DNA from: a virus
Virus record (IMG/VR): IMGVR_UViG_3300032236_001478
Coordinates: 1 to 64,000 of that record
Reading direction: 5' to 3' (one strand)
DNA: 64,000 nt
In this document: positions 33,131-41,701 of the stretch, piece after piece
How positions within the stretch are numbered: the stretch's first letter is position 1
How the letters are laid out: every line of letters starts with the position of its first letter
Notes under the pieces: model-generated
Seen by the model: the letters and a program-made list of their open reading frames with translations, nothing else
Told to the model about the DNA's origin: nothing
The model's database searches: none
Translations under genes and position numbers: made by a program

Positions 33131-33829
33131 TTAATCTAAAAACCCAGCAATTATACCTTCGTATATCTTCTTAAATCTTTTTAGCGAAATTCTTATTTCT
33201 TTGGTTGATAAAGAAGTCATTTCTCTTAGTGATAGTAAAATAAGGTTCTTATTGAATTTATTACCCTCACCAACCTGAAAAATCTTATCGAAATTACTAA
33301 AGATCTCTAAAAGGGCGTAACCTAGTTTAGTCTCATTTTCGTTTAGATTTTCATTCTCAATGAAGTCTTCTAGAGATATCGTCAGTTTAATAATAACGTC
33401 TCGATAGTCGATAATATATTCATCTATAACATAAGACAAATCAGATCTTTCTTCAATATCAGATGAGATGTCATCATAAGAAACACTACGATTTTGTTCT
33501 TTAGTGTCTTTCTGTATGGCACCCATAAGGTAATTCTTACAAATTGTACCAAAATAAGAATATGCTTTGTGATTTGCAGTTGGGTCAAATTTGTTTATTT
33601 TTGTTATAAGAAATGACATGGTATCGGTATGAATTTCCTCAAATTCCATGTCTTTCCTATAAAGCTTGTAACGGCGGATAATACTTTCCACCATAATAAT
33701 CAGGGGTTCTCTTAAATATTCATTGAATATCTTGTTACGTTCATCATCGGATTCGGATTGGAGATATCGTACAACCGCTTGTTCTTGATCCTCCCCAAAA
33801 TATATTTTTTGGGTTCGTTTTCTTGGCAT
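33131..33829 (-). CDS. gp55: Late sigma factor (gp55-like)
   Basis: This 232-aa protein resembles the T4-like late sigma family. The central FEEIHTDTMSFLITKINKFDPTANHKAYSYFGTICKNYLMGAIQK corresponds to the region 2 signature that binds core RNA polymerase and the -10 box; the aromatic YSYFGT is characteristic. The C-terminal helices (LSLREMTSLSTKEIRISLKRFKKIY) resemble a DNA-binding end. It should direct host polymerase to the TATTTATA boxes. It is directly downstream of a glycosyltransferase gene (TAA-ATG). Confidence 0.8.
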   Translation of the reverse strand: MPRKRTQKIYFGEDQEQAVVRYLQSESDDERNKIFNEYLREPLIIMVESIIRRYKLYRKDMEFEEIHTDTMSFLITKINKFDPTANHKAYSYFGTICKNYLMGAIQKDTKEQNRSVSYDDISSDIEERSDLSYVIDEYIIDYRDVIIKLTISLEDFIENENLNENETKLGYALLEIFSNFDKIFQVGEGNKFNKNLILLSLREMTSLSTKEIRISLKRFKKIYEGIIAGFLD

Positions 33830-34615
33830 TTAGGCTTCTACATAATTAATATCTCGTTTATTCTTAAAGAAAAATTCTTTCTTTGCTGCATCCAACCAGA
33901 ACTTAACTTCATCTTCAGAAAGTTTGCTAGACTCTTCATTTTTATAATTCCAAAACAATGAATCCTCTCTTAAATTTGTATGCTCATAACCAACTTTAGG
34001 TACTGTCATCACAACAACCCCATTGTTTGTCATTCTTAATAAGAATTCATAGCCAAAAGTTAATTTGATATTATCCTTAAATCCGCCATTATCTAAAATA
34101 ACTTTTGTTTTATAAAGACCGCCACTAATTTGATAGTTTTGATAATCTAATAAAACTTCATTATCTAAAAATCCTTGTCTATCTGTAAATCCATATGCCC
34201 ATACAGATTCGTTCATTAAACTAATAAAACTACCTTCTGAATTAATGTCTCTAACAATAGGTAAGAAAATACTTACATCAGGATAGATTTTTACGTATTC
34301 ACTTATTGACTTAAACCAAACTGGTTTATATACGTCATCAATTTCTAAAATGCTAAACCATTCAGTATCACAATTTTGTGCTCCTCTATTGATTTGAGAA
34401 CAAAAATCAGTTTCGCCTGTGTGTACGTTATATGCAATTTCTAAATCACTACCTAAATCAATCTTATCAATTTCGGTTTTCACACTTGATGGACAAACTA
34501 TTAATAATTTCACATCACTAGCAAAATCTTTTACAGAGTCTACCGCTTTTATTAGTAATTTACTATAATCATCGTTCATTTTATGAACGGGTAAAATAAT
34601 TGTTATATTTTTCAT
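33830..34615 (-). CDS. Family 2-type glycosyltransferase (GT-A)
   Basis: This 261-aa protein starts ITIILPVHKMNDDYSKLLIKAVDSV, the usual GT2 opening. The sugar-nucleotide/metal site is probably the EIDD at residues 91-94, and the acceptor region includes QISGGLYKTKVILDNGGF. It transfers a sugar to an unknown acceptor (DNA base, capsid or fibre). It overlaps the upstream GT-B gene (TAATG), so the two probably act in sequence. Confidence 0.75.
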   Translation of the reverse strand: MKNITIILPVHKMNDDYSKLLIKAVDSVKDFASDVKLLIVCPSSVKTEIDKIDLGSDLEIAYNVHTGETDFCSQINRGAQNCDTEWFSILEIDDVYKPVWFKSISEYVKIYPDVSIFLPIVRDINSEGSFISLMNESVWAYGFTDRQGFLDNEVLLDYQNYQISGGLYKTKVILDNGGFKDNIKLTFGYEFLLRMTNNGVVVMTVPKVGYEHTNLREDSLFWNYKNEESSKLSEDEVKFWLDAAKKEFFFKNKRDINYVEA

Positions 34616-35679
34616 TATGCTGGGTCTTCTTGTTTTAATTTACTTAATGCAATTTCTAACGTTTCAGTTCTTTTAGTTTCTAAAGAATCAAAAATTGAGA
34701 TTATATTATTTTTTGTTGTTTCAGCATCATAAGGTAATAAAGTTTCTTTCATTTTTTCTTTAACTTCTTCACTTAATTCAATACCATCAATCCAAGCTAA
34801 AACAAATGTTCCGATTAAATCTGTTAACTTATTAATGTCTTCAGTCCAAATACCATTTTCGCCAATCCATTCTGGTTCAACATCCGGTACTTTACCAATA
34901 ACAGGTACGCCACATTTCATTGATTCTAATGGGAATGTTCCAAATGTAGATTCATTATCAACCCAAACTGATACCATACACTCTTTTAGATTTGTTGCGA
35001 AATCATCATATGTCATATTGATCATATCTCTAAAAGTGATCCATCTTAATTGTGGATATTTCAAGTAAAATTCAGAAATAACTCTTCTATGGATATTTCT
35101 ATCTCTACAATGAATTGCTACGTAAGGTTTTTTTGGTAAATCTAATGGACTAAAAATTTCATCAATGATTGGTGGAATTACAAACACTAAAGATTCTGGA
35201 AATACATCTAAGATATATTTTTTAGTTTCATTTGTTGTTGTGATTGCACGATCAAAACCAAAATCACTCCATCTGCTACCTACTGGTAAATTCTCAAATA
35301 TGTAATCCTTTTGTTGAACTAACATTACTTTGATACATTTAATGCTTGATAATTGTTGTAATGCATTAGAATAATATTCTGGAACTACAATAACATCATC
35401 AATATTAATACTAACTTTATCATCTTTAATTGTTACAATTGGAAGGTCTTTATACTTTTCACCTAACCATGTCTCAACTCCAGTGTAGTTTTTATCTTCT
35501 ACTAAAATTTTAGCATTAGTGCCGTTTTGTTTTAATGTTATCGCCATATCGTAAATGTGTTTTACGGAGGCTCTTGGACTTGTTTTCGTGTCGTATGTTA
35601 AAAAATATACAACATTCTCATTTGTTTTCAATCTGTCAATTGCAGATTGTAAGTTTTCTATGTTATTATTCATCGTCAT
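34615..35679 (-). CDS. GT-B fold glycosyltransferase
   Basis: This 354-aa protein has two Rossmann-like halves. The N-terminal half has FLTYDTKTSPRASVKHIYDM; the C-terminal donor-binding half has VSVWVDNESTFGTFPLESMKCGVPVIGK, the Glu-containing loop typical of GT4-like enzymes, followed by GENGIW. The start is ATG 35679 or 35673. The acceptor is unknown; a phage-specific modification is likely given the operon with a GT2 enzyme and the late sigma factor. Confidence 0.75.
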   Translation of the reverse strand: MTMNNNIENLQSAIDRLKTNENVVYFLTYDTKTSPRASVKHIYDMAITLKQNGTNAKILVEDKNYTGVETWLGEKYKDLPIVTIKDDKVSINIDDVIVVPEYYSNALQQLSSIKCIKVMLVQQKDYIFENLPVGSRWSDFGFDRAITTTNETKKYILDVFPESLVFVIPPIIDEIFSPLDLPKKPYVAIHCRDRNIHRRVISEFYLKYPQLRWITFRDMINMTYDDFATNLKECMVSVWVDNESTFGTFPLESMKCGVPVIGKVPDVEPEWIGENGIWTEDINKLTDLIGTFVLAWIDGIELSEEVKEKMKETLLPYDAETTKNNIISIFDSLETKRTETLEIALSKLKQEDPA

Positions 35680-35953
35680 CTTCTTCTATTAAAATATTAT
35701 GTTTTATTAATGTGTTGAATGCAATTTTAAATGCAATGCTTGTACCTTTTTGTGTGAATGCACTAATTTCTTCATCTATTTCTTCAGCTTCTGATAAAAC
35801 GGTACCTAAACACATTTTAACAACTTCATACTTAAAGATATTGACTTCTAAAGTGTCATTACCATCTTCATCTTTTATGGTGTCTCCTGTTTTGCATCGT
35901 TCAGTAATTGATTCGAGTTCGATGTAGTATTGTTTTCCGAATAATTCGAGCAT
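35666..35953 (-). CDS. Hypothetical acidic protein
   Basis: A 95-aa acidic protein (MLELFGKQYYIELESITER, ending IEEDDDE) with no recognisable domain. Its start lies 79 nt inside the 3' end of the upstream gene in another frame, and its stop overlaps the next gene, so it is tightly packed. It is probably a genuine small gene of this phage group. Confidence 0.55.
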   Translation of the reverse strand: MLELFGKQYYIELESITERCKTGDTIKDEDGNDTLEVNIFKYEVVKMCLGTVLSEAEEIDEEISAFTQKGTSIAFKIAFNTLIKHNILIEEDDDE

Positions 35954-36522
35954 AATTCTTTTATTTCTGTTAATTTAGTTATTTCTAAACTATTTGTAAA
36001 GTATTGATTATAAACAGTGTTGAATTTGTATACAATTTTATTTTCTGGACAAGATTTAACAACGTCATGATTATCTGTAATCCACATATCGCATTTAGTC
36101 CACAATTCATCAATGTCAGATGAATTTGCGAATTTTATATTGTTTCCTAAGAAACCATTTTTTGATAAGAAAAATAAAGTTGCTGGTTTAGCCTTACCTA
36201 ATTCATCTAAACCAATTAATGTAATATTGTGATCTTTATTATTGTAAATAATATTATTAAGATCACTGAATGTTGTTGAATAACTTAATCCAGCATGACC
36301 AAAGATTTCAATTGGGTATTCGATAAATAAAAAATACTCAAATTCTTCTCTAGACTGAAATTTATATGAGGCAAATAAATTATTATTTTCAATAGGTTCT
36401 GTAATACCGTACTCAAAAGAATCGTCTTCTAATTCAGAATCAAAAAAAGCATCTTTGTAATGATAATCTAATTTTTGTATTGTGTTTCTTATAACACCAT
36501 CTATACTAATGAATATTTCCAT
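35875..36522 (-). CDS. HAD-superfamily-like protein with altered motif I
   Basis: ATG 36522 (MEIFISIDGVIRNTI) is preferred to an upstream start at 36543. The layout resembles phage HAD phosphatases: motif I at the N-terminus, a GHAGLSYSTTFSDLNN helix, a NITLIGLDELGKAKPATLFFLSK segment with a possible motif III Lys, and CDMWITDNHDVV as motif IV. Motif I reads F-I-S-I-D-G, so the usual nucleophilic first Asp is Ser. It may be inactive as a phosphatase or may bind a nucleotide only. The family call is tentative. Confidence 0.45.
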   Translation of the reverse strand: MEIFISIDGVIRNTIQKLDYHYKDAFFDSELEDDSFEYGITEPIENNNLFASYKFQSREEFEYFLFIEYPIEIFGHAGLSYSTTFSDLNNIIYNNKDHNITLIGLDELGKAKPATLFFLSKNGFLGNNIKFANSSDIDELWTKCDMWITDNHDVVKSCPENKIVYKFNTVYNQYFTNSLEITKLTEIKELCSNYSENNTTSNSNQLLNDAKQETP

Positions 36523-36559
36523 AATAGAAATATACACTGACAAAGATCAGAAGTAAACA

Positions 36560-37273
36560 CTAATCGTATCTTTGTAAGATTTCTCCAATGATTGGATTTC
36601 TTACAATATCTTGATTACCAAACTCAAATACACCAATACCTTTAACGCCTTCTAATCTTTTCTTAGCATCGTATAAACCAGATTTAGTTTTGTCCTTAAA
36701 TTTATCAGATTGTTCTAAGTCTCCAGATAAGAAAAATTTAGAGTTAAATCCAATACGAGTTAACAATAATTTAATCTGAGCAGGCGTCGCATTTTGCGCT
36801 TCCTCGAAAACTAAAATGGTATTATCTACGTTCCAACCACGCATGTAAGCTAGTGCTGCAACTTCAATATAACCTTGGTCTTTCAATGTTTCACGAGCCT
36901 CTTTACCAATGATTTTATTTAATAGATAATATGATGGATAAATGTATGGATCTAATTTCTCTTCTAAACCACCAGGAAGTGATCCTAATTTCTCTTCTGC
37001 TTCAACAGCTGGTCTAACAATAATAATCTTTTCATACTTGTTAGAATCGTCGTATAATAGGTCTACAGCACGTTTCATCGCGATATATGACTTACCAACA
37101 CCTGCTGGTCCGAAACACAATGTGATTTGATTTTCCCCGAGTATTTTCCAATACTCCTCTTGGTTTTTAGTCAGGAACTTTTCTTTAGGACGTTTGATGA
37201 TTTGTCTGATCCTGTCTTTATGTGATGTTTTTTTCTCTTCTACTTGAACGGTTGCTTTTTGTTTACTTGGCAA
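36560..37273 (-). CDS. phoH: PhoH-family ATPase
   Basis: This 237-aa protein has Walker A GPAGVGKS at 55-62, Walker B NTILVFEEAQN at about 151-161 (Glu-Glu in place of the usual Asp-Glu), and the sensor region KFFLSGDLEQSD. PhoH proteins are common in phages and are linked to RNA metabolism in some hosts. The gene has a late-type box 32 nt upstream. Confidence 0.9.
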   Translation of the reverse strand: MPSKQKATVQVEEKKTSHKDRIRQIIKRPKEKFLTKNQEEYWKILGENQITLCFGPAGVGKSYIAMKRAVDLLYDDSNKYEKIIIVRPAVEAEEKLGSLPGGLEEKLDPYIYPSYYLLNKIIGKEARETLKDQGYIEVAALAYMRGWNVDNTILVFEEAQNATPAQIKLLLTRIGFNSKFFLSGDLEQSDKFKDKTKSGLYDAKKRLEGVKGIGVFEFGNQDIVRNPIIGEILQRYD

Positions 37274-37305
37274 AATTTTAGCTTTTAATGTGTCCGTTTA
37301 TTTTC

Positions 37306-37313
37306 TATAAATA
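37306..37313 (-). promoter_or_regulatory. Late-type box TATTTATA (minus sense) before phoH
   Basis: An exact box in the gap between dUTPase and PhoH genes, 32 nt upstream of ATG 37273. Confidence 0.5.
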
Positions 37314-37317
37314 TGTC

Positions 37318-37938
37318 CTATTTTCCAGTACTACCAAACCCACCCGAACCTCTTTCGGAATCCGACAATTCAGGTACTTGGGTCATATATATTTGAGGAT
37401 AAGGTAAGATCATAATTTGAGCACCTCTTTCACCAACATTATATGAAAGACTATCTAAACCTTGTGTCTTTTTAAAAGTGGCTTGGATTTCCCCTCTGTA
37501 ACCACTATCAATTACACCCACACAATTAGATAATATTAAATCTTGATTACGAACTGATGAACGTGGGAAAATTAATCCAACATAACCTTTAGGGATTTCC
37601 ATTGCAATACCAAAACCATATGTAATACTAAAACTAGTATTTTCTTTAATATCTGTAATTGTTAAATCCATACCAGCATCACCAACTTTAGAATAAGATG
37701 GTATAACTGCATTATCATCTAATTTTTTAACTTTAACAACAACACCAAGATCTGGTTGTGTGAAATTTGTTTGATTTTCAGTTGTTGCTTCTTTTACAAC
37801 ATCATCATTAATAGCGTTTAATACTTTATTAAGATCCTCCATAAAATTTTGATTGAAATCGTCAAAATTGTCTGCAGAAAAGTTTTTTTCTAAGTCTTCT
37901 AATTTTTTAATATATCCCTCTAATTCTTCTTTATTCAT
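37318..37938 (-). CDS. dut: dUTPase with helical N-terminal extension
   Basis: Trimeric dUTPase hydrolyses dUTP to dUMP. All five motifs are present: VGDAGMDLT (85-93), PRSSVR (125-130), GVIDSGYRGEI (141-151), the GERGAQIMIL region (169-178) and RGSGGFGS (196-204 region). About 60 residues at the N-terminus (KKLEDLEKNFSADNF) form a charged helical extension absent from ordinary dUTPases. It overlaps the next upstream gene by 8 nt. Confidence 0.95.
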   Translation of the reverse strand: MNKEELEGYIKKLEDLEKNFSADNFDDFNQNFMEDLNKVLNAINDDVVKEATTENQTNFTQPDLGVVVKVKKLDDNAVIPSYSKVGDAGMDLTITDIKENTSFSITYGFGIAMEIPKGYVGLIFPRSSVRNQDLILSNCVGVIDSGYRGEIQATFKKTQGLDSLSYNVGERGAQIMILPYPQIYMTQVPELSDSERGSGGFGSTGK

Positions 37939-38149
37939 GATTCTTTTTTTCTTCTATCCATTTATCAAAAGCCTTAAGTCGTTTTTTAAGGTCATCATCT
38001 TGTTGTCTTAAACAACATTCAACTAAAATATCTGTAATTCTTTGTAACTCTTCAATAGTAATTTTAACACCAACTGAATTAACATAATCAAGAGCCAATT
38101 TACTTTGTGACTGGCGCATAATTTGTATATCTTTACTATAAAAGTTCAT
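37931..38149 (-). CDS. Hypothetical helical protein
   Basis: A 72-aa mostly helical protein (ITIEELQRITDILVECCLRQ) with a basic/acidic C-terminus (DKWIEEKKNHE). It is not recognised. Its end overlaps the dUTPase start and the helical pattern resembles the dUTPase extension, so the two products may interact. Confidence 0.6.
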   Translation of the reverse strand: MNFYSKDIQIMRQSQSKLALDYVNSVGVKITIEELQRITDILVECCLRQQDDDLKKRLKAFDKWIEEKKNHE

Positions 38150-38167
38150 CAGTTGGTGTTAAATTAA

Positions 38168-38404
38168 TTATTTACTTTTGTAATATTCAGGTGTGTTTTT
38201 TTCATCGATAACGCACTCAATAGGCATTTTAACGACGCTTAAACTTTCACTACCTCTTATATCACCTGATCTGTAATTTGCTGCAACAATTGTCGCTTCT
38301 TCTACTGATTCTGCTTGTAATACGTATTTTACTTTTTTAATACGTGGGTTTCCTTCTCTGTCCATTTGTTCGGTTTCATAACCGATTGTAACTAAATAAT
38401 ACAT
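38168..38404 (-). CDS. DUF4494-like small protein
   Basis: A 78-aa beta-rich protein: YYLVTIGYETEQMDREGNPR, KKVKYVLQAESVEEATIVA, then a strand-rich end. The pattern (strand, charged turn, KVKYVL, then a 'veea' helix) resembles DUF4494, found mainly in Bacteroidota. The function is unknown. It is useful chiefly as a host-range hint. Confidence 0.5.
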   Translation of the reverse strand: MYYLVTIGYETEQMDREGNPRIKKVKYVLQAESVEEATIVAANYRSGDIRGSESLSVVKMPIECVIDEKNTPEYYKSK

Positions 38405-38410
38405 GTTGTT

Positions 38411-39640
38411 TTATTTTATTATTGATTTAAAAAATTCTATTCTGTCTTGACAAGTTTTCTTTAATGAATATTTGTCTTTAACTGTTTCATATAAACGTTC
38501 ACCTAGATCTTGAATCATATTAGGATTATCAATCAAACGTTTCATATGTTTTGCCCAGTCTTTATGATTCTTATTTTCACCAACTAATAATGCATTTCCT
38601 TTATTATTAAACTTACCTTCATCTACAGCTGAAATTAAATCTAATGTGTATGGTTGAACATTACTAGCAATGATTGCTTTTTTATGGAATCCAGCTTCAA
38701 TAACTTTCAATTGTGATTTATTTGCGTTGAATTCTGAATTAACAAGTGGTGCTAAAGATACATCAAATGTGTTATAATTTGTTGCATATGTGTTAATCTC
38801 TTTAGTCCATCTTCTTCTATATGTTTTATCAGAATCATCGTATGGTATTTCTAAAAATTGTGATAAATAACTTTTATAATTTTCATCAAGATATCTATAA
38901 TTGTCAGTGAAGATATTTTCATATCTATACCATACAGTTTCCATTGGTTTTATTGGTCTTTGTCTTTGTTGTTTTGTAATCGAATCAATTTCAGTAACAT
39001 TACCTCTAAGATCAAATCCACAAAGAACCATCTGTACATTATCCTTATTAGAATTTAATACACTAGCGATACCATTAGTCATTAATGTAATATCGTGTAA
39101 GTGGGATGAGCCACCTAACCAACCAAATCTAATTCTATTAGATTGTTCTGGGTTTCTTTGGAATTGAGGTTCGTCTTCGTTAACCGCATTTGGGAAAACT
39201 TCGACATTTTTCAATTTCAATTTATCAAATATTGTTTTTTGGAATATTGGTGTTGTTGTTGTAACATAATCAACAGTTTTCAACATGTCGATTTTCATTT
39301 CACCAATTTTAGACATCTTAACGGCTTGATACATTGGGTGTCTTTGATCAACAAACCAAAGATCATCAATATCCATAATTACTTTTTTACCAACAGATTG
39401 TAACCATTTTATACGTTTTATATTATCATCATGGTTGGTTTGATGAATAAATGTATGGAATACAACAATATCATAATCAGCAAAATATGCATCGTTATTA
39501 TCTGCATTGTAAGTTATATCTATATGAACATCATCTGTGAAATGTTCCCCTATGTAGGTATATGGATCAGATATCCTGAATTTACCTACCCCGTGCTTAT
39601 CCGATGGAATTGCTAAAATTTTAATTTTTGACATTAACAT
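38411..39640 (-). CDS. GT-B glycosyltransferase (GT4-like)
   Basis: This 409-aa protein begins IKILAIPSDKHGVGKFRISDP, a start seen in phage glycosyltransferases. It has HTFIHQTNHDDNIKRI, a YVTTTTPIF loop and VSLAPLVNSEFNANKSQLKVIEAGFHKKAIIASNVQP, where the Glu in the last region matches the GT4 donor-binding motif. It is the third glycosyltransferase in a 6 kb stretch. The start is ATG 39640 or 39634. Substrate unknown. Confidence 0.75.
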   Translation of the reverse strand: MLMSKIKILAIPSDKHGVGKFRISDPYTYIGEHFTDDVHIDITYNADNNDAYFADYDIVVFHTFIHQTNHDDNIKRIKWLQSVGKKVIMDIDDLWFVDQRHPMYQAVKMSKIGEMKIDMLKTVDYVTTTTPIFQKTIFDKLKLKNVEVFPNAVNEDEPQFQRNPEQSNRIRFGWLGGSSHLHDITLMTNGIASVLNSNKDNVQMVLCGFDLRGNVTEIDSITKQQRQRPIKPMETVWYRYENIFTDNYRYLDENYKSYLSQFLEIPYDDSDKTYRRRWTKEINTYATNYNTFDVSLAPLVNSEFNANKSQLKVIEAGFHKKAIIASNVQPYTLDLISAVDEGKFNNKGNALLVGENKNHKDWAKHMKRLIDNPNMIQDLGERLYETVKDKYSLKKTCQDRIEFFKSIIK

Positions 39641-39696
39641 TAATCATTTGTAATAATATACAAAAATTAATTCAGAAAACAAAATGGTTGAAAGAT

Positions 39697-40281
39697 CTAT
39701 TTTGCTTTGTTAACGCCTGTGATTTTTCCCTTGAATACAGAATCACCAACTTTCAATACTAAATTTTCGTTGATTGATTGTGTTTGTTGTGCAGTAAGAA
39801 TTTGATTTAACTTTTCATCTAAAACTTTACGAACAGTATTTTCAACTAAAGTTGCTAATGATGTCATGTCAATAGATGATGACGGATTATTATATCTTGG
39901 TTGTGCTGACTGTTTACTTGATTTTGATGAAACACCTTCCTGTTCCATTAATCTTTTAGCTCCTTGGATAAAGTCCATGTCTAAGCTATCATTTAATGAA
40001 ATTTGTGGAATTGGATTTTCTATCATTGCTTGTTTAATTGCTGCTGGTAATTTAGAATTGTTAATTTTATCTATGTTCATTTCAGCATTAACAGCTCTTC
40101 TAGATGGTGTTGGTGCTGCTGTTTGTTGATTCATTAAATCTTCAGGATTACTTCTTAAAACAGCTTCATTTACATGACCTCTTTCAAAATTACCTCCATC
40201 AACTTTATTCATAACTTTTTTTGCTTGAACTAGTTTACTCATTAAGTCATTAGCTGATATTGTTCCTTTTCCTTGTTCCAT
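39697..40281 (-). CDS. Uncharacterised structural/assembly protein
   Basis: This 194-aa protein has a polar N-terminal half with Asn/Pro/Ala (MNQQTAAPTPSRR), a helix near SIDMTSLATLVENTVRKVLDEKLNQIL, and a C-terminal small beta unit (VLKVGDSVFKGKITGV). It is not recognised. Co-orientation with several head/tail-linked genes downstream suggests a virion or assembly role. Confidence 0.55.
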   Translation of the reverse strand: MEQGKGTISANDLMSKLVQAKKVMNKVDGGNFERGHVNEAVLRSNPEDLMNQQTAAPTPSRRAVNAEMNIDKINNSKLPAAIKQAMIENPIPQISLNDSLDMDFIQGAKRLMEQEGVSSKSSKQSAQPRYNNPSSSIDMTSLATLVENTVRKVLDEKLNQILTAQQTQSINENLVLKVGDSVFKGKITGVNKAK

Positions 40282-40309
40282 TTCTATTTTTTTTATAAGA
40301 TACTATAAT

Positions 40310-41155
40310 TTATAAAAACATTAAACGTTTAATTCTATTAATGCTTTCATTTAATTGATTATTTTCTTCCTCTTCTGGATTTTCATCACCTGGAACTTCT
40401 GGTTCTGGTGTTGGTTTTGTGCCATTTAATCTTGGTGGTTCTTTAGACGGTTTAGTTTTAGGTTTTGGTTGTGGTAATTCAGTTGCAGCTGGTTCTGTTG
40501 TTGGTTCAGTTGGTGTTGGTTCCACTTGTGGGGTTGGTTGAGTTGGTTGTACCTCAGGTGCTGCTGCAGTTGGTTGAACTTGTGGTTCAACTGGTGTTGG
40601 TTCTGCTTGTGCTTGTGGTGTTGGTTCAGTAGGTGTAACTTCTGGTTCTGCAGTTGGAACAGTAGTTGGTTTTGGTGTTGGCTTTCTTTGTTTTCTTGGT
40701 TTTTTTGGTTCAGCACTGAAATCAGTTGAAGCATATATTTTAATTAACGGCCAATAAGCATTACCATCTTGTTTTTCATCTGGATTAAATCCAGGTTTTG
40801 GACCTTCATAATTGCTATCTAAATCAATTTTGATATTTGACATTCTAGATAATAAAAACGTTCTCCATTGATTTTGTTCCAGTCCTTTTTTAGAAACATT
40901 AGGTGAAGGTACCCAAGCTCTAATAGCCATTTTGTTTTTGTTAGTTAAACCTATCGCAACAGGTTCAACTTTTTTTCTATTACCTTTCAATACTTTTTCA
41001 GGACCTTGTGCTGGACCAGTATACATAAAAGTAATTGGACGTCTATTAACAATAGCATCAACAATAGCTTTCATTCCAGATGTCTTTAATAACATTTTGT
41101 TATATGTTTCACCTGTAAGAACTTCAACTAATAATATTTCAGATAATGATTTCAT
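40310..41155 (-). CDS. WYL-like domain protein with Pro/Thr-rich linker and terminal docking helix
   Basis: The N-terminal 150 aa resemble a WYL domain: VDAIVNRRPITFMYTG, RKKVEPVAIGLTNKNKMAIRAWV and WRTFLLSRMSNIKI correspond to its three characteristic blocks. A long Pro/Thr/Gln/Glu linker (about 155-255) follows. The last 14 residues, LNESINRIKRLMFL, form a short amphipathic helix like those on other proteins here. WYL domains usually sense ligands or nucleic acid in transcription regulators; here there is no DNA-binding helix-turn-helix, so a structural or anti-defence role is possible. Confidence 0.5.
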   Translation of the reverse strand: MKSLSEILLVEVLTGETYNKMLLKTSGMKAIVDAIVNRRPITFMYTGPAQGPEKVLKGNRKKVEPVAIGLTNKNKMAIRAWVPSPNVSKKGLEQNQWRTFLLSRMSNIKIDLDSNYEGPKPGFNPDEKQDGNAYWPLIKIYASTDFSAEPKKPRKQRKPTPKPTTVPTAEPEVTPTEPTPQAQAEPTPVEPQVQPTAAAPEVQPTQPTPQVEPTPTEPTTEPAATELPQPKPKTKPSKEPPRLNGTKPTPEPEVPGDENPEEEENNQLNESINRIKRLMFL

Positions 41156-41700
41156 TAAAAATCTGGGTATGTTTTATTTTCTCCCCATTTATTTGTTGCT
41201 AAAGATTTCATTCTATTTTGTATGTCAATAGATGTTCCAACCTCAAATGTGCTAGGATTTTGTCCTTCACCTACTGGTGATATTGCATCTGGATTTGTAA
41301 CACCATATTGATAATTTTCACCATATCTATTGAATGCCATAGTTTTATTTCTTGTTAATATATCATCTTTTGTACCAACGGTACCACTATCATTAACTTG
41401 ACCCATTCCGAAATTATCACCGTCAGACTTTGCGTCTTTAGAGTTAATTCCATAACCATTATTTTCAGAATATCTATTGAAACCTAAAGTTTCATTTCTT
41501 GTTAAAATATCTTTACTTGTCCCAACTTCACCATAAAAATTTTGTCCGTCACCTTTTGGTGAGATTGCGTCTGGATTGTTAATACCATAACCATTATTTT
41601 CAGAATATCTATTTATTGCTAATTCAGTATTTCTATATTGAACTGCAATTAATTCTAATGGTGATGTAGGTGTACTACCCATATTAGTTTGATCTGCCAT
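41155..41700 (-). CDS. Protein of about 46-residue tandem repeats
   Basis: This 181-aa protein consists of about three and a quarter repeats starting at residues 30, 75, 124 and 170, each beginning NRYSENNGYGI or NKWGENK and containing PDAISP, GxGQN and VGT-x-DI-x-R. There is no signal peptide. Repeats of this kind could make an extended fibrous or scaffold-like decoration. It shares one base with the WYL-like gene and lies 1 nt after the upstream stop, in a compact operon. Confidence 0.65.
   Translation of the reverse strand: MADQTNMGSTPTSPLELIAVQYRNTELAINRYSENNGYGINNPDAISPKGDGQNFYGEVGTSKDILTRNETLGFNRYSENNGYGINSKDAKSDGDNFGMGQVNDSGTVGTKDDILTRNKTMAFNRYGENYQYGVTNPDAISPVGEGQNPSTFEVGTSIDIQNRMKSLATNKWGENKTYPDF
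41158..41613 (-). repeat. Tandem 135-147-nt coding repeats
   Basis: Three complete units and one partial unit encode the NRYSENNGYGI-type repeat; unit lengths are 45, 49 and 46 codons. The copies differ both by synonymous and amino-acid changes. Confidence 0.85.
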
Positions 41701-41701
41701 A

